From assembly GCA_965199245.1 (NCBI GenBank), contig CBDAQP010000003.1:558001-622000 (forward strand): 64,000 nt of DNA, written 5' to 3'. This stretch comes from Carbonatibacter sp965199245 (GTDB lineage: Bacteria; Pseudomonadota; Alphaproteobacteria; Kiloniellales; Kiloniellaceae). This document shows, in pieces, positions 45,919 to 54,174 of this stretch; the first letter of the stretch is position 1; every line of letters begins with the position of its first letter. The position numbers and the translations under genes are program-made. The notes below the pieces were generated by a model, which saw nothing but the letters and a program-made list of their open reading frames with translations, ran no database searches and was not told the DNA's origin.

Positions 45919-48900
45919 CTACGGGTGCTGTTTATGCTGTGGTGGTGTTTTTTCCAAACCGAAGAGGCAACAGACCATATCCACAAGGTGGTCGTTGTGT
46001 CGGGGTTCTTCAATCTCTAAATCCTTTCCTTTCTTTTTAAAGTGTCGCAGGGTTTTGCTGCGAATTTTGGGGCAGGACAGCTGGTGTCTCTCATTCATGC
46101 ACCATGTCAGGGTGAAGCCTTCTTCGTCCATTATGTCGATAATTGATTTACTGACCGCATTTTTCAGCTTGCGGTCATAGGACATAAGTTCGCGCACCTC
46201 GTTGACACACGCAGTCAGGTTGACCGTCCTTTCATCCTTCCGACACAGTTCGAAATGGGCCAGTCTGTTGCGAATTCCTTTGCTTCCACAAGAGAAAAAG
46301 TGCTCAAACTGATATCGGACAGGGTTGCTCTGGGAATCCTCGGCCTTCTTGTGAAAACTAACCTCTGCATTTTCGATAAAGTCATTGCGCCGTCTTTCTT
46401 GATCCTCTCTGCTCTTCCCCTCTGTCGCGGGCCAAACCTCTTGCGATTTTTTATCTTCCAACTCCATCAGGGCACGCATGACGAAATAGCGATCACGCTC
46501 CCACAATCCGGCGTAATCAAGCAGGCGCGACCACAGCCGCATCATCAGCCGATGCAGACGCAGGTGATTGGTCAGGCGCACCTGGGCGGAAAGGTCTCTG
46601 TGGCGGGTGACGACGGTATCAAGCTGTTCTTTATAATTTGCGCGCTGTTCCTCATACTTCTCGATGTCTCTTTTGAGCTTTTGCCTATTGCCCCGATATT
46701 TTGGGTCACAGGAATTGGGCCTGCTCTCCCTTACCAACTTTTTATGAAGTTCCTTCCTCTTGTCCTGTGCCACCGCGATCTTGCTCCGTCCGTTTTCACC
46801 AGCGGCTTCTTCTTCCAGTGTCCGCATCTCCCTCACGTCCGCACTGGATATGGGGTGTTTCTCAAATACAGGCATCAGGATCGGCAAATGACCAAAGCGC
46901 AATATCTGGCGCAGACCGCGCTGAGTCGCGAGCCGTTGTTTTCCATCATCACCAGACGGAAAGACCCGTTCAAAATCGCTTGCCTCTTTAAAGAGTCCGC
47001 TGAGATTTTGCGTTACTTCGCACTCTTTAGCATATTGCCCGGTAAATCTGGCCTCACTCATCTGTACAGACAGGGCCAGAATATGGCGCAGGCCCTTGAT
47101 GTCTGAATCATCCTGCACCTTGGCTTTGGTTTCCAGTATTTCCCACTTGCGGAATTGGTGAAGCAACCGCGCCACATCATCGCGCGGGACGAAAGAAAGC
47201 AGGGCGTAGAGAACTTTCAACCAGTTGGCCTGCACCTTCTCTTTCTTCTTCTGTAGCTTGTCGATCTCCTTCTTTAGCCAGTCGATGCCTGACTTAACCG
47301 AAGCCTCCTGCTGTAACCTTTTGCTCTTTTTCGGATCGAGGTTCAGCAACCAGTTGCAGGCGTCACGCTTTTCTTCCAAAAAGGCATGAAAAGCCTTCCC
47401 GATCACGTCGCAGAGGAACTTGTCAATCCATCCCGCCTGTTCTCTGGCCTGTTCGCCGTTACTCTCATAGCCGTTTTGCACCCGCATTTCCGTAGCCGTC
47501 ATCGCCGCCAGCTTGCGGTTCAGATCTGTGATCTTCTCCCCTTCATGGAGCCTCCCGATCTGCTCGGCCCTTGCCTCAATCAGGCAACCGTATTTTTTTC
47601 CCTTGTCGTTGATGCTCTGGGCTTGTTTTGTCGCCCGTTTGCGGGCTTCATCTATCCAGCCATTCAACTGCGTGATCTCTTGCTTCGCCAGCCACTGCCG
47701 AAAGGCTGGCCCCTCATAAAGCATCTTCAGGCCGAGATATTTTGCCAGCGTGATTTCCAGCTTTAACCGCTCTGGACTGTCCTTTCCCTGTTGCACCAAC
47801 CGCTCCCATTCCGCCCACAAACTACCGAGGTTTTTATGAACAGGCAAAGATTGGAGCTGTTTGGTATTCGCCAGCCGTCTCAACACCCGACGGAAGCGGG
47901 GTAAAACAAGGTCGCTATCCGCATCTCCCGCGACCAGCGACAGAAACGCCTTCATCTGACTCTGGTCGGCAAAATCTTGCAACCCGGCGGCCTCGACATC
48001 CTTGGCAAGTTGTTCGGTGGAGTCCTTAAGGTCTTCGTCATAGAGGTGATGGAGTTTCACCAAAATGTTCTCTATTGTTTCTGTGGAGTCCTTAAGGTCT
48101 TCGTCATAGAGGTGATGGAGTTTCACCAAAATGTTCTCTATTGTTTCTACGGAAAGATGCTTTTTTAATTTAGAAACAAAGTCCTTCCGATCCGTGAAGT
48201 GGACGACCTGATGCCGACACTGCATCGTCAGCCAGGCCATCGAGAAAGCAAGGTCTCTTGTCTCCAAGTCTTTTAATAACTTCCAACGTCTCCCAAAAAT
48301 CAGGGGTGCGTGTTTTTCGGCTTCTTCTGCTTTAAAGTTTTTTTCAAAAAATTTTTCAAGGTCTGAACATCCCCCCAGAATATCCCTACTGGAAACGCCA
48401 TCCGGATCAATCCAGCTTTTCACGCAGGGAACAGCCTGGCTGATAGCATTGCGCCAGACCCGGACAAAGGCTTCCGTGCGCTTGATCGCGTCCTGCCCCG
48501 CACTTTGGCGATAAAAGCCCGCTTGTCCGGTCGATGCCTCATTTTCATAGTGCAAAACCCGCCCCAGCCGGATCAGGTCATTGATCTGGCGGTTTTGATT
48601 TTTCTTCCTTAACAGGTCAATCAGTTCACGGTTATTTTTCGGTAACACATTTTGCAGGCTCCGGTCACGCTGGCTCGTCGTCTTGCGCTTTTTCCCACGC
48701 GAAAGTAACGCGCGGTAGCTGGCGCGGACAGCGTCCCACAGAGCCAGTTCCCCGTCCCGTCGCCGTCCGTCCGGTCGTTTGGCACTCTTGATCTCCACTC
48801 GTTCCAGAACCTTGCCCTTTTCAGAATCCCAAAAGCAGGTTTTGTAGTGTTTGGAAATGATCTCTGCCGCTTCGTGGCTCAGGATGGAACGCCCCTTGTC

Positions 48901-49629
48901 CTTTTCCAGCTGTTCATTTTCGTCCCAAATGGCCCGCGCAAGGCCCTTGATTTCGCCGACAAAGAACTTTTCTTCATCCTGCCCACTCCAGCCAATATGC
49001 TCTTCACGCCATCCGCGAAAACCCTTGTCGTTCTGGCTCTTTTCCTTTTCCGGTAAAGGGGGGCGCGACTTTTCCACAGACTGCGCCCGTGCCTTAATCA
49101 GGCCCTTTTGCTTTTCTTCTTTACTGTAGCGCGGCTTATCAACATGGCCAATGCGCCGTTGCTTCTCATAAAGATGCTGCTTTATGGTCTCTGCAATCGA
49201 CGCGAAATCCAGATCGGAAGAGTCCGCCTTCCTAGCAAAGGCTTTGTACCAACGCCCCTCGCGGGGCTCTTCGCCTTTTTCGCCACTCTTCCCGTAGGGG
49301 TGCAACTTCCAATCCCATCTCTCCTTGATCTCCTTGAGCCGCTCTTGATCGCCCTCTGAAAATTCGTGTTCGGCGATTATCTTTTCCCAACAAAACTTGC
49401 CCAGCTCTTCGCGCAGTTTATAGAGTTTCGGCGAAGGCTTTTTTCTCCCACGCGGTTTGGGAATGACCTTATCAATCGCGGAAATCCATTGCGCGATGAT
49501 GAGTTTGGGTTCAGACTCGGCAAAATCAGGAAGTTCCCGCCCCTCAAGATCCTTGCCATTACGCAGAACAACCTTCCGCTTCCCGTCGTCTTTAACAACC
49601 GAGCGTCCATAGGGTTTGATCATCCGCAT
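45919..49629 (-). CDS. cas13a: Cas13a, RNA-guided RNase of a type VI-A CRISPR system
   Basis: 1236 residues. Two HEPN catalytic motifs R-x4-H are present: R472-H477 (CRHQVVHF) and R1120-H1125 (IRNRLAHF). One motif near the middle and one near the C-terminus, with a long N-terminal half, is the Cas13a plan; Cas13b has its HEPN domains at the two ends and Cas13d is much shorter. The family processes its own pre-crRNA and, once a matching RNA is bound, cuts target and bystander RNA. The adjacent array has a Cas13a-type repeat in the same orientation. A perfect 66-base tandem duplication adds a second copy of ETIENILVKLHHLYDEDLKD at about residues 494-538. AGAGAGGAA lies about 9 bases before the ATG. 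By eye the gene is less GC-rich than its neighbours, which fits horizontal transfer. No cas1 or cas2 is nearby. Confidence 0.95.
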   Translation of the reverse strand: MRMIKPYGRSVVKDDGKRKVVLRNGKDLEGRELPDFAESEPKLIIAQWISAIDKVIPKPRGRKKPSPKLYKLREELGKFCWEKIIAEHEFSEGDQERLKEIKERWDWKLHPYGKSGEKGEEPREGRWYKAFARKADSSDLDFASIAETIKQHLYEKQRRIGHVDKPRYSKEEKQKGLIKARAQSVEKSRPPLPEKEKSQNDKGFRGWREEHIGWSGQDEEKFFVGEIKGLARAIWDENEQLEKDKGRSILSHEAAEIISKHYKTCFWDSEKGKVLERVEIKSAKRPDGRRRDGELALWDAVRASYRALLSRGKKRKTTSQRDRSLQNVLPKNNRELIDLLRKKNQNRQINDLIRLGRVLHYENEASTGQAGFYRQSAGQDAIKRTEAFVRVWRNAISQAVPCVKSWIDPDGVSSRDILGGCSDLEKFFEKNFKAEEAEKHAPLIFGRRWKLLKDLETRDLAFSMAWLTMQCRHQVVHFTDRKDFVSKLKKHLSVETIENILVKLHHLYDEDLKDSTETIENILVKLHHLYDEDLKDSTEQLAKDVEAAGLQDFADQSQMKAFLSLVAGDADSDLVLPRFRRVLRRLANTKQLQSLPVHKNLGSLWAEWERLVQQGKDSPERLKLEITLAKYLGLKMLYEGPAFRQWLAKQEITQLNGWIDEARKRATKQAQSINDKGKKYGCLIEARAEQIGRLHEGEKITDLNRKLAAMTATEMRVQNGYESNGEQAREQAGWIDKFLCDVIGKAFHAFLEEKRDACNWLLNLDPKKSKRLQQEASVKSGIDWLKKEIDKLQKKKEKVQANWLKVLYALLSFVPRDDVARLLHQFRKWEILETKAKVQDDSDIKGLRHILALSVQMSEARFTGQYAKECEVTQNLSGLFKEASDFERVFPSGDDGKQRLATQRGLRQILRFGHLPILMPVFEKHPISSADVREMRTLEEEAAGENGRSKIAVAQDKRKELHKKLVRESRPNSCDPKYRGNRQKLKRDIEKYEEQRANYKEQLDTVVTRHRDLSAQVRLTNHLRLHRLMMRLWSRLLDYAGLWERDRYFVMRALMELEDKKSQEVWPATEGKSREDQERRRNDFIENAEVSFHKKAEDSQSNPVRYQFEHFFSCGSKGIRNRLAHFELCRKDERTVNLTACVNEVRELMSYDRKLKNAVSKSIIDIMDEEGFTLTWCMNERHQLSCPKIRSKTLRHFKKKGKDLEIEEPRHNDHLVDMVCCLFGLEKTPPQHKQHP
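48017..48148 (-). repeat. Perfect 66-bp in-frame tandem duplication inside cas13a
   Basis: 48017-48082 and 48083-48148 are identical over all 66 bases. Each encodes 22 residues (core IENILVKLHHLYDEDLKD), starting about 17 residues after the first HEPN histidine. The absence of even silent differences shows that the event is recent, or is an assembly error. Confidence 0.95.
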
Positions 49630-49665
49630 CTCTGAAATTCCTCTCTGCTGTCTTTTGTTTTGGGC

Positions 49666-49694
49666 AGGATAGATCAGAACAGATCGAATGTCAT
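49666..49694 (-). promoter_or_regulatory. Possible sigma-70 promoter of cas13a
   Basis: On the minus strand ATGACA (49694-49689, 5 of 6 matches to TTGACA) is followed by 17 bases and TATCCT (49671-49666, 4 of 6). The -35 box overlaps the holC stop codon, and the predicted leader of cas13a would be about 30 bases. Confidence 0.4.
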
Positions 49695-50149
49695 GCTTTC
49701 TTTTCCCAGCTGCCGCGTTCGGTTTGTTGCCAGTAGGTCAGGGTCAGGTTGTCTTTTGCGCTGAGGTCTTTCCACTGCGCCCGTGCGGTCTGGACGGCGG
49801 GGGCGTCGAAGAGGATGGCTGCGATGGCTGGCTCCAACCCGGTCAGGTCGGGGGGGTAGCCATGGAGGAAAAAGAGCACATCGCGCCCCGCCCCGGCGGT
49901 TTTATCACTTGTCAGGGCGATGGGGTCGTCGCCGCCCGTTTGTCCTGGCTCCAGCAGGCAATGGGGCAGAAAGCTTTCGGGGAGGAAAGACCATAGCCAG
50001 TCATCAAGACGCGCGAGGTCGTCCTGTGACGGCGACAGCACCGCCGCCGTCTGCCCCCGGGCCAGAGTCCTCTGCAACAGGGCGGGCAAGACCTGTTGCA
50101 AGGGTGTTCGGGTGAGGTGGTAAAAGCGGGTGTCGATGGTCATGGACAA
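49691..50149 (-). CDS. holC: DNA polymerase III chi subunit
   Basis: 152 residues. HolC links the clamp loader to single-strand-binding protein at the replication fork. Family features: an N-terminal FYHLTRTPLQQVLPALLQR, then LDDWLWSFLPESFLPHC, then the LDxxPA-like DAPAVQTARAQWK near the end. pepA followed by holC is a common proteobacterial order, and 14 bases separate the two here. The cas13a promoter candidate overlaps its stop codon. Confidence 0.9.
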   Translation of the reverse strand: MSMTIDTRFYHLTRTPLQQVLPALLQRTLARGQTAAVLSPSQDDLARLDDWLWSFLPESFLPHCLLEPGQTGGDDPIALTSDKTAGAGRDVLFFLHGYPPDLTGLEPAIAAILFDAPAVQTARAQWKDLSAKDNLTLTYWQQTERGSWEKKA

Positions 50150-50163
50150 AAAGGATTTTGCCC

Positions 50164-51678
50164 TCAGGTTTCGTAATGGTCTGCGATCAAACGGTCGAGC
50201 AGACGCACACCATAGCCCGTAGCCCCACGAACAGAAAGAGCCTTGTCCTTGTCAGACCAGGTTGTTCCGGCAATGTCAATGTGCGCCCACGGCGTTCCCG
50301 GTTCGACAAAACGCTGGAGGAACTGGGCCGCCGTGATCGAGCCTGCGGCCCGACCGCCAATGTTTTTCATATCTGCCGCCTCGCTTTTGAGCAAACGGTC
50401 ATAACAGTCATCCAAAGGCATCCGCCAAACCTTTTCCCCCACCGCCTGCCCGGCGGCGGCCAGATTGGCCGACAGGTCGTCACTGTTTGAAAAAACACCC
50501 GCATAATCATTGCCAAGAGCCACGACAATCGCCCCTGTCAAGGTCGCCAGATCGACGATTGCCTGTGGCTTATGATCCGTCTGAACGCAGGAGAGAAGAT
50601 CAGCCAGGACAAGGCGACCCTCCGCATCCGTATTCAGGACCTCGATTGTTTGCCCACTGTGGGAGGTCACAATGTCACCGGGGCGTTGTGCGTGCCCGCC
50701 GGGCATATTTTCGACCAGTCCGCAAATGCCGACAACATTGGCCGTTGCCTTGCGGGTGGCGAGGGCCTTCATGGTGCCAAATACGACCCCTGCACCGCCC
50801 ATGTCAAATTTCATGTCCTCCATGCCCGCCGCAGGTTTGAGGGAAATGCCTCCGCTGTCAAAAGTCACCCCCTTCCCCACCAGCGCGACAGGGGCCTGAT
50901 CGCTTGCGCCGCCCTGCCAATTCATCACCACCACTTGCGACTCACGCGCAGACCCCTGACCAACGGCAAGCAAGGCCTCCATGCCCCGGCGTTTCAGGTC
51001 GTCTTCCCCCCAAACCGTGACGGTTAATCCCGGCTGTTCCAGCGTTCGCGCGTTAGCCGCGAAGGTTTCAGGATAAAGCTTGTTCGACGGCTCGGAAACC
51101 AGCTGACGCGTCAAAAAAACGCCAGAAGCGACCGCGCCCAGAGGCGCAAAAGCCGCCTCTGCGGCCTGTGGATCCGAACAGTGGACGACCAGAGAACGCG
51201 GGCGGTCATCATCGCTTTTTTGCGTTTTGTAGCGATCAAAACGATCACTGCGGAGCAAGACCCCCGCCGCCAGATGGGCAACAGAGGGCGCAGGGCAGGC
51301 ATCGGTCATCACGGCAACCGGAGTCTTGCCTGACAGCCTGCTGTAAAGCGTGCCGCCCAACGTTTCCCAATCTGTCGGCAAAGATGCGTCCTCGCCTTTT
51401 CCCGGGCAGACCAGAATCACGCGATCCGCGACCAGGCCAGACGGGGCCAGAATTTCAATGATCTTGTTGTCCGGCCTGCTTTTCAGGCGGTCGCCAGAGC
51501 TGTCTTTTGGCGCGGTGGATCCTTCCACTGCCAAAGCCCGGCGCAAGGCACCGCCTGTCAAATCGTCCAATCGTTGCGCGGAGTCAGAAAATTGCCCCCC
51601 GCACCCGCAGAGAACGACAAGCGTTCCTGTTGTTTCTGCCACCGGACAGGAAGACCCGGAAAATGTGATGTCGATCAT
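50164..51678 (-). CDS. pepA: Leucyl aminopeptidase (M17 family)
   Basis: 504 residues. Two-metal cytosolic aminopeptidase; in some bacteria it also binds DNA at Xer sites. The C-terminal catalytic domain has GKGVTFDSGGISLKP, the NTDAEGRLVLAD signature, and metal ligands in FDMGGAG; the N-terminal domain (to about residue 165) is variable. It is divergent from lptF with 177 bases between. Confidence 0.95.
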   Translation of the reverse strand: MIDITFSGSSCPVAETTGTLVVLCGCGGQFSDSAQRLDDLTGGALRRALAVEGSTAPKDSSGDRLKSRPDNKIIEILAPSGLVADRVILVCPGKGEDASLPTDWETLGGTLYSRLSGKTPVAVMTDACPAPSVAHLAAGVLLRSDRFDRYKTQKSDDDRPRSLVVHCSDPQAAEAAFAPLGAVASGVFLTRQLVSEPSNKLYPETFAANARTLEQPGLTVTVWGEDDLKRRGMEALLAVGQGSARESQVVVMNWQGGASDQAPVALVGKGVTFDSGGISLKPAAGMEDMKFDMGGAGVVFGTMKALATRKATANVVGICGLVENMPGGHAQRPGDIVTSHSGQTIEVLNTDAEGRLVLADLLSCVQTDHKPQAIVDLATLTGAIVVALGNDYAGVFSNSDDLSANLAAAGQAVGEKVWRMPLDDCYDRLLKSEAADMKNIGGRAAGSITAAQFLQRFVEPGTPWAHIDIAGTTWSDKDKALSVRGATGYGVRLLDRLIADHYET

Positions 51679-51772
51679 TGGACGCCCCTTGTTAACGCAC
51701 GTTGTGATGTCTCACCCTGCACCATGGCGCAGATGATAACAAGGCTCCTTTTGCACGATCAGACCAAAAAAC

Positions 51773-51802
51773 TGGACAGGCCCGCGCTGACCTCGCTACA
51801 CT
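51773..51802 (+). promoter_or_regulatory. Possible promoter for the lptF cluster
   Basis: TGGACA (51773-51778, 5 of 6) and TACACT (51797-51802, 4 of 6) with an 18-base spacer, about 54 bases before the lptF start, in the divergent region with pepA. Confidence 0.4.
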
Positions 51803-51855
51803 CTGCACAAGACGACTGTGCGAAGGGTTCGCGCCAAACTTCCAGTTCACGCATC

Positions 51856-52989
51856 ATGGCATTGATTACACGCTATATTTTTAACCAGCTCACCGGTTTT
51901 TTTCTCGCTGTCACACTTGCGTTGTGCCTCGTGGTCTGGCTGGCCCAGTCCTTGCGCTTTATCGATTTGATTGTCAACGACAACATCCCGACACCGGACT
52001 TCATCTATTTCGTCCTGTTGCTCATGCCCTATTTTCTCGTGACCGTTTTGCCTCTGGCGACCTTTTGTAGCGTTTTGTTCATTTACAACAAACTGGATAA
52101 TGACCGCGAGTTGATTGTGCTCAAGGCCGCCGGTTTTTCACAGCTTCAGCTCGCTAAACCTGGCATGATGATGATCGCGGGGGCCGTGGGACTGGTTTAC
52201 GCGCTCAATCTCTATTTTCTCCCGGTGTCCTATCGTGAATTTCGCGAACTCAAGGCCTATTTTGCCCAAAACCTGACGCCTGCCTTGCTGAAAGAGGGAA
52301 AATTCAACAGCGTTGATCGCTATACGGTCTATTTCAGGGACAAATCCCAAACGGGGGTTATGGAAAATATCATCATCCACGATGCCTCCAATCCCGAACA
52401 GGGCATCACCTTTCTAGCGTCTTCGGGGACGTTACACAAACAGGACGACAGCCTGCGCGCCGTGTTGTATCAGGTCAGTCGGCAATCGGTTGATCAAAAC
52501 AGCGGGAGGCTGTCCATTGCCTATTCCGATCGCTATACGCTTGATTTCGGGCAGGCCGCAGGCAACACCCCGAACAGACAGAGAAAACCCCGCGAATTTC
52601 TGGTTGGCGAACTTTTCAACCCTGACCCTGCGCTCTATTCGTCCCGGCAACGACAAGAAATGCGGGCCAATGCACATTACAGGCTCGGCAGCCCGCTCTT
52701 TACCCTTGCACTGGGTCTGATTGCCCTGGCGACTGTTCTGTCCGGTGAATTCAGCCGACACGGGCAGACAAAACGCCTCCTGAGCGGGATCGGCGCAATG
52801 GCTTTTGTTGTCTTCAGCCAGTTTATCATCAAAGACTGGAGTGAAAACATCCCCTCCTTGATTCCCCTGATTTACCTCTGGCCTGCGGGTGTGATCGTCC
52901 TATCCTCTGTCGTTATCATCCTGCCAAAGGCCCGAACACCACGGGGACAGGACAGGCCACCCGAACAAGGAAAAGCATATGGCTCCTAG
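51856..52989 (+). CDS. lptF: LPS export ABC transporter permease LptF
   Basis: 377 residues. Inner-membrane half of the LptB2FG pump that extracts LPS. Three N-terminal membrane helices (TGFFLAVTLALCLVVWLAQ is the first), a periplasmic beta-jellyroll domain of about 170 residues, then three C-terminal helices. NDRELIVLKAAGFS is the coupling-helix segment shared by LptF and LptG. The ATG at 51856 (MALITRYIFNQL) is the family start; the longer open frame upstream is not supported. It overlaps lptG by 11 bases. Confidence 0.93.
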   Translation: MALITRYIFNQLTGFFLAVTLALCLVVWLAQSLRFIDLIVNDNIPTPDFIYFVLLLMPYFLVTVLPLATFCSVLFIYNKLDNDRELIVLKAAGFSQLQLAKPGMMMIAGAVGLVYALNLYFLPVSYREFRELKAYFAQNLTPALLKEGKFNSVDRYTVYFRDKSQTGVMENIIIHDASNPEQGITFLASSGTLHKQDDSLRAVLYQVSRQSVDQNSGRLSIAYSDRYTLDFGQAAGNTPNRQRKPREFLVGELFNPDPALYSSRQRQEMRANAHYRLGSPLFTLALGLIALATVLSGEFSRHGQTKRLLSGIGAMAFVVFSQFIIKDWSENIPSLIPLIYLWPAGVIVLSSVVIILPKARTPRGQDRPPEQGKAYGS

Positions 52990-54127
52990 GTTTGTTTTCG
53001 CCTCCGGGGTCAAGAACAGGCCCGCCTTTCTGTCCCCGACCCTTTTTTTCTACCTGCTGAGACGTTTTGCAGTGGCCTTGCTCTGTTTTGCAGTGGGGCT
53101 ATTGGCTCTTGTCTATCTGATCACTCTTGCCGAAGTAGCCGACGACTTGAAAGAAACGGGGGCAAGCCTCGAGATCATCGCCCGGATTGTGCTCTATCGG
53201 CTACCCGAGCTCGCCGAAGAAATCATGCCGTTCATCGTGCTTTTTTCTGCAATGGCCACGCTCTGGCGGCTCAATAAGTCGGGGGAACTCATCGTCATCA
53301 AGGCGGCGGGAACCTCTGCTTGGGGGATTTTATTCCCCCTCGCGATCGGGGCGATTTTGACGGGAATTTTCGCCTTTTCCATACTTAATCCGTTGTCGGC
53401 AGCTCTCTATTCCAAAAACAGGGACTTGATGAAGGTCTGGAAGGGCGGGGAATACAAAAATACCCTGAACTTGTCCAAAAATGGTTTTTGGCTCCGCCAG
53501 TTCAGCCAGGACAACGGTCATCTCCTGACCATACACGCCCAGTCAATCGACCAGGAAAATTTCCAGCTTCGGGGGGTTTTGATCCTTGAAGTGGATGACA
53601 AACAGACCTTCACACGCCGTTATGACAGCCAGAGCGGATCGCTGGAGGACGGGTTCTGGGTTTTGAAAAACGGTGTCACTTCACGACCTGGTCAGGCCCC
53701 TGATTTTTTTGAACGCGTCCAGATTCCAACGACCCTGACCCTACAAAAAATTCAAGACAGCTTCGCAGACCCCAAGGCCCTGTCATTCTGGCAGTTAAAA
53801 TCCTACATCACCCTGTTGCAAGATGCCGGCTTCGCAGCCAACAAACATCGCCTGCAATTCAATCGGAAAATCGCCAGCCCCGCGCTCTTTCTGTCCATGG
53901 TCTTTTTAGCCGCTATTTTTTCAATGCGCCATCACAGCAGACGGGGTGGAACAGCAAAAATGGCCGTTTACGGGGTTCTTACCGGTTTTTTATTGTTCTT
54001 TTTGTCGAATTTTGTCATAGCCTTGGGACAATCAGGCCGCATTCCGGTTCACGTTGCCGCCTGGACGCCGGCTCTGGTCGCCATGATGCTGGGGCTGACA
54101 TTGTTGCTTCACCTCGAAGATGGCTAA
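52979..54127 (+). CDS. lptG: LPS export ABC transporter permease LptG
   Basis: 382 residues; partner of LptF. Same plan of three helices, a periplasmic jellyroll and three helices. The coupling segment reads SGELIVIKAAGTSAW; TLFFYLLRRFAVALL opens the first helix. It starts inside the lptF end (11-base overlap) and is followed after 47 bases by lptD, so inner- and outer-membrane parts of LPS transport are encoded together. lptB, lptA and lptC are not in the window. Confidence 0.93.
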   Translation: MAPRFVFASGVKNRPAFLSPTLFFYLLRRFAVALLCFAVGLLALVYLITLAEVADDLKETGASLEIIARIVLYRLPELAEEIMPFIVLFSAMATLWRLNKSGELIVIKAAGTSAWGILFPLAIGAILTGIFAFSILNPLSAALYSKNRDLMKVWKGGEYKNTLNLSKNGFWLRQFSQDNGHLLTIHAQSIDQENFQLRGVLILEVDDKQTFTRRYDSQSGSLEDGFWVLKNGVTSRPGQAPDFFERVQIPTTLTLQKIQDSFADPKALSFWQLKSYITLLQDAGFAANKHRLQFNRKIASPALFLSMVFLAAIFSMRHHSRRGGTAKMAVYGVLTGFLLFFLSNFVIALGQSGRIPVHVAAWTPALVAMMLGLTLLLHLEDG

Positions 54128-54174
54128 AAGAAGATGGTGCCGAAAGGTGACTCAAAAGCTATGACAGGACGAAC

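Noticed and set aside
45919..49629. Cas13b, Cas13c, Cas13d or Cas12/Cas9 identity for the effector
   Set aside because: Two HEPN R-x4-H motifs rule out Cas9/Cas12 as the better explanation; their central and C-terminal positions, the length and the 5'-handle repeat fit Cas13a best. Profile searches should confirm.
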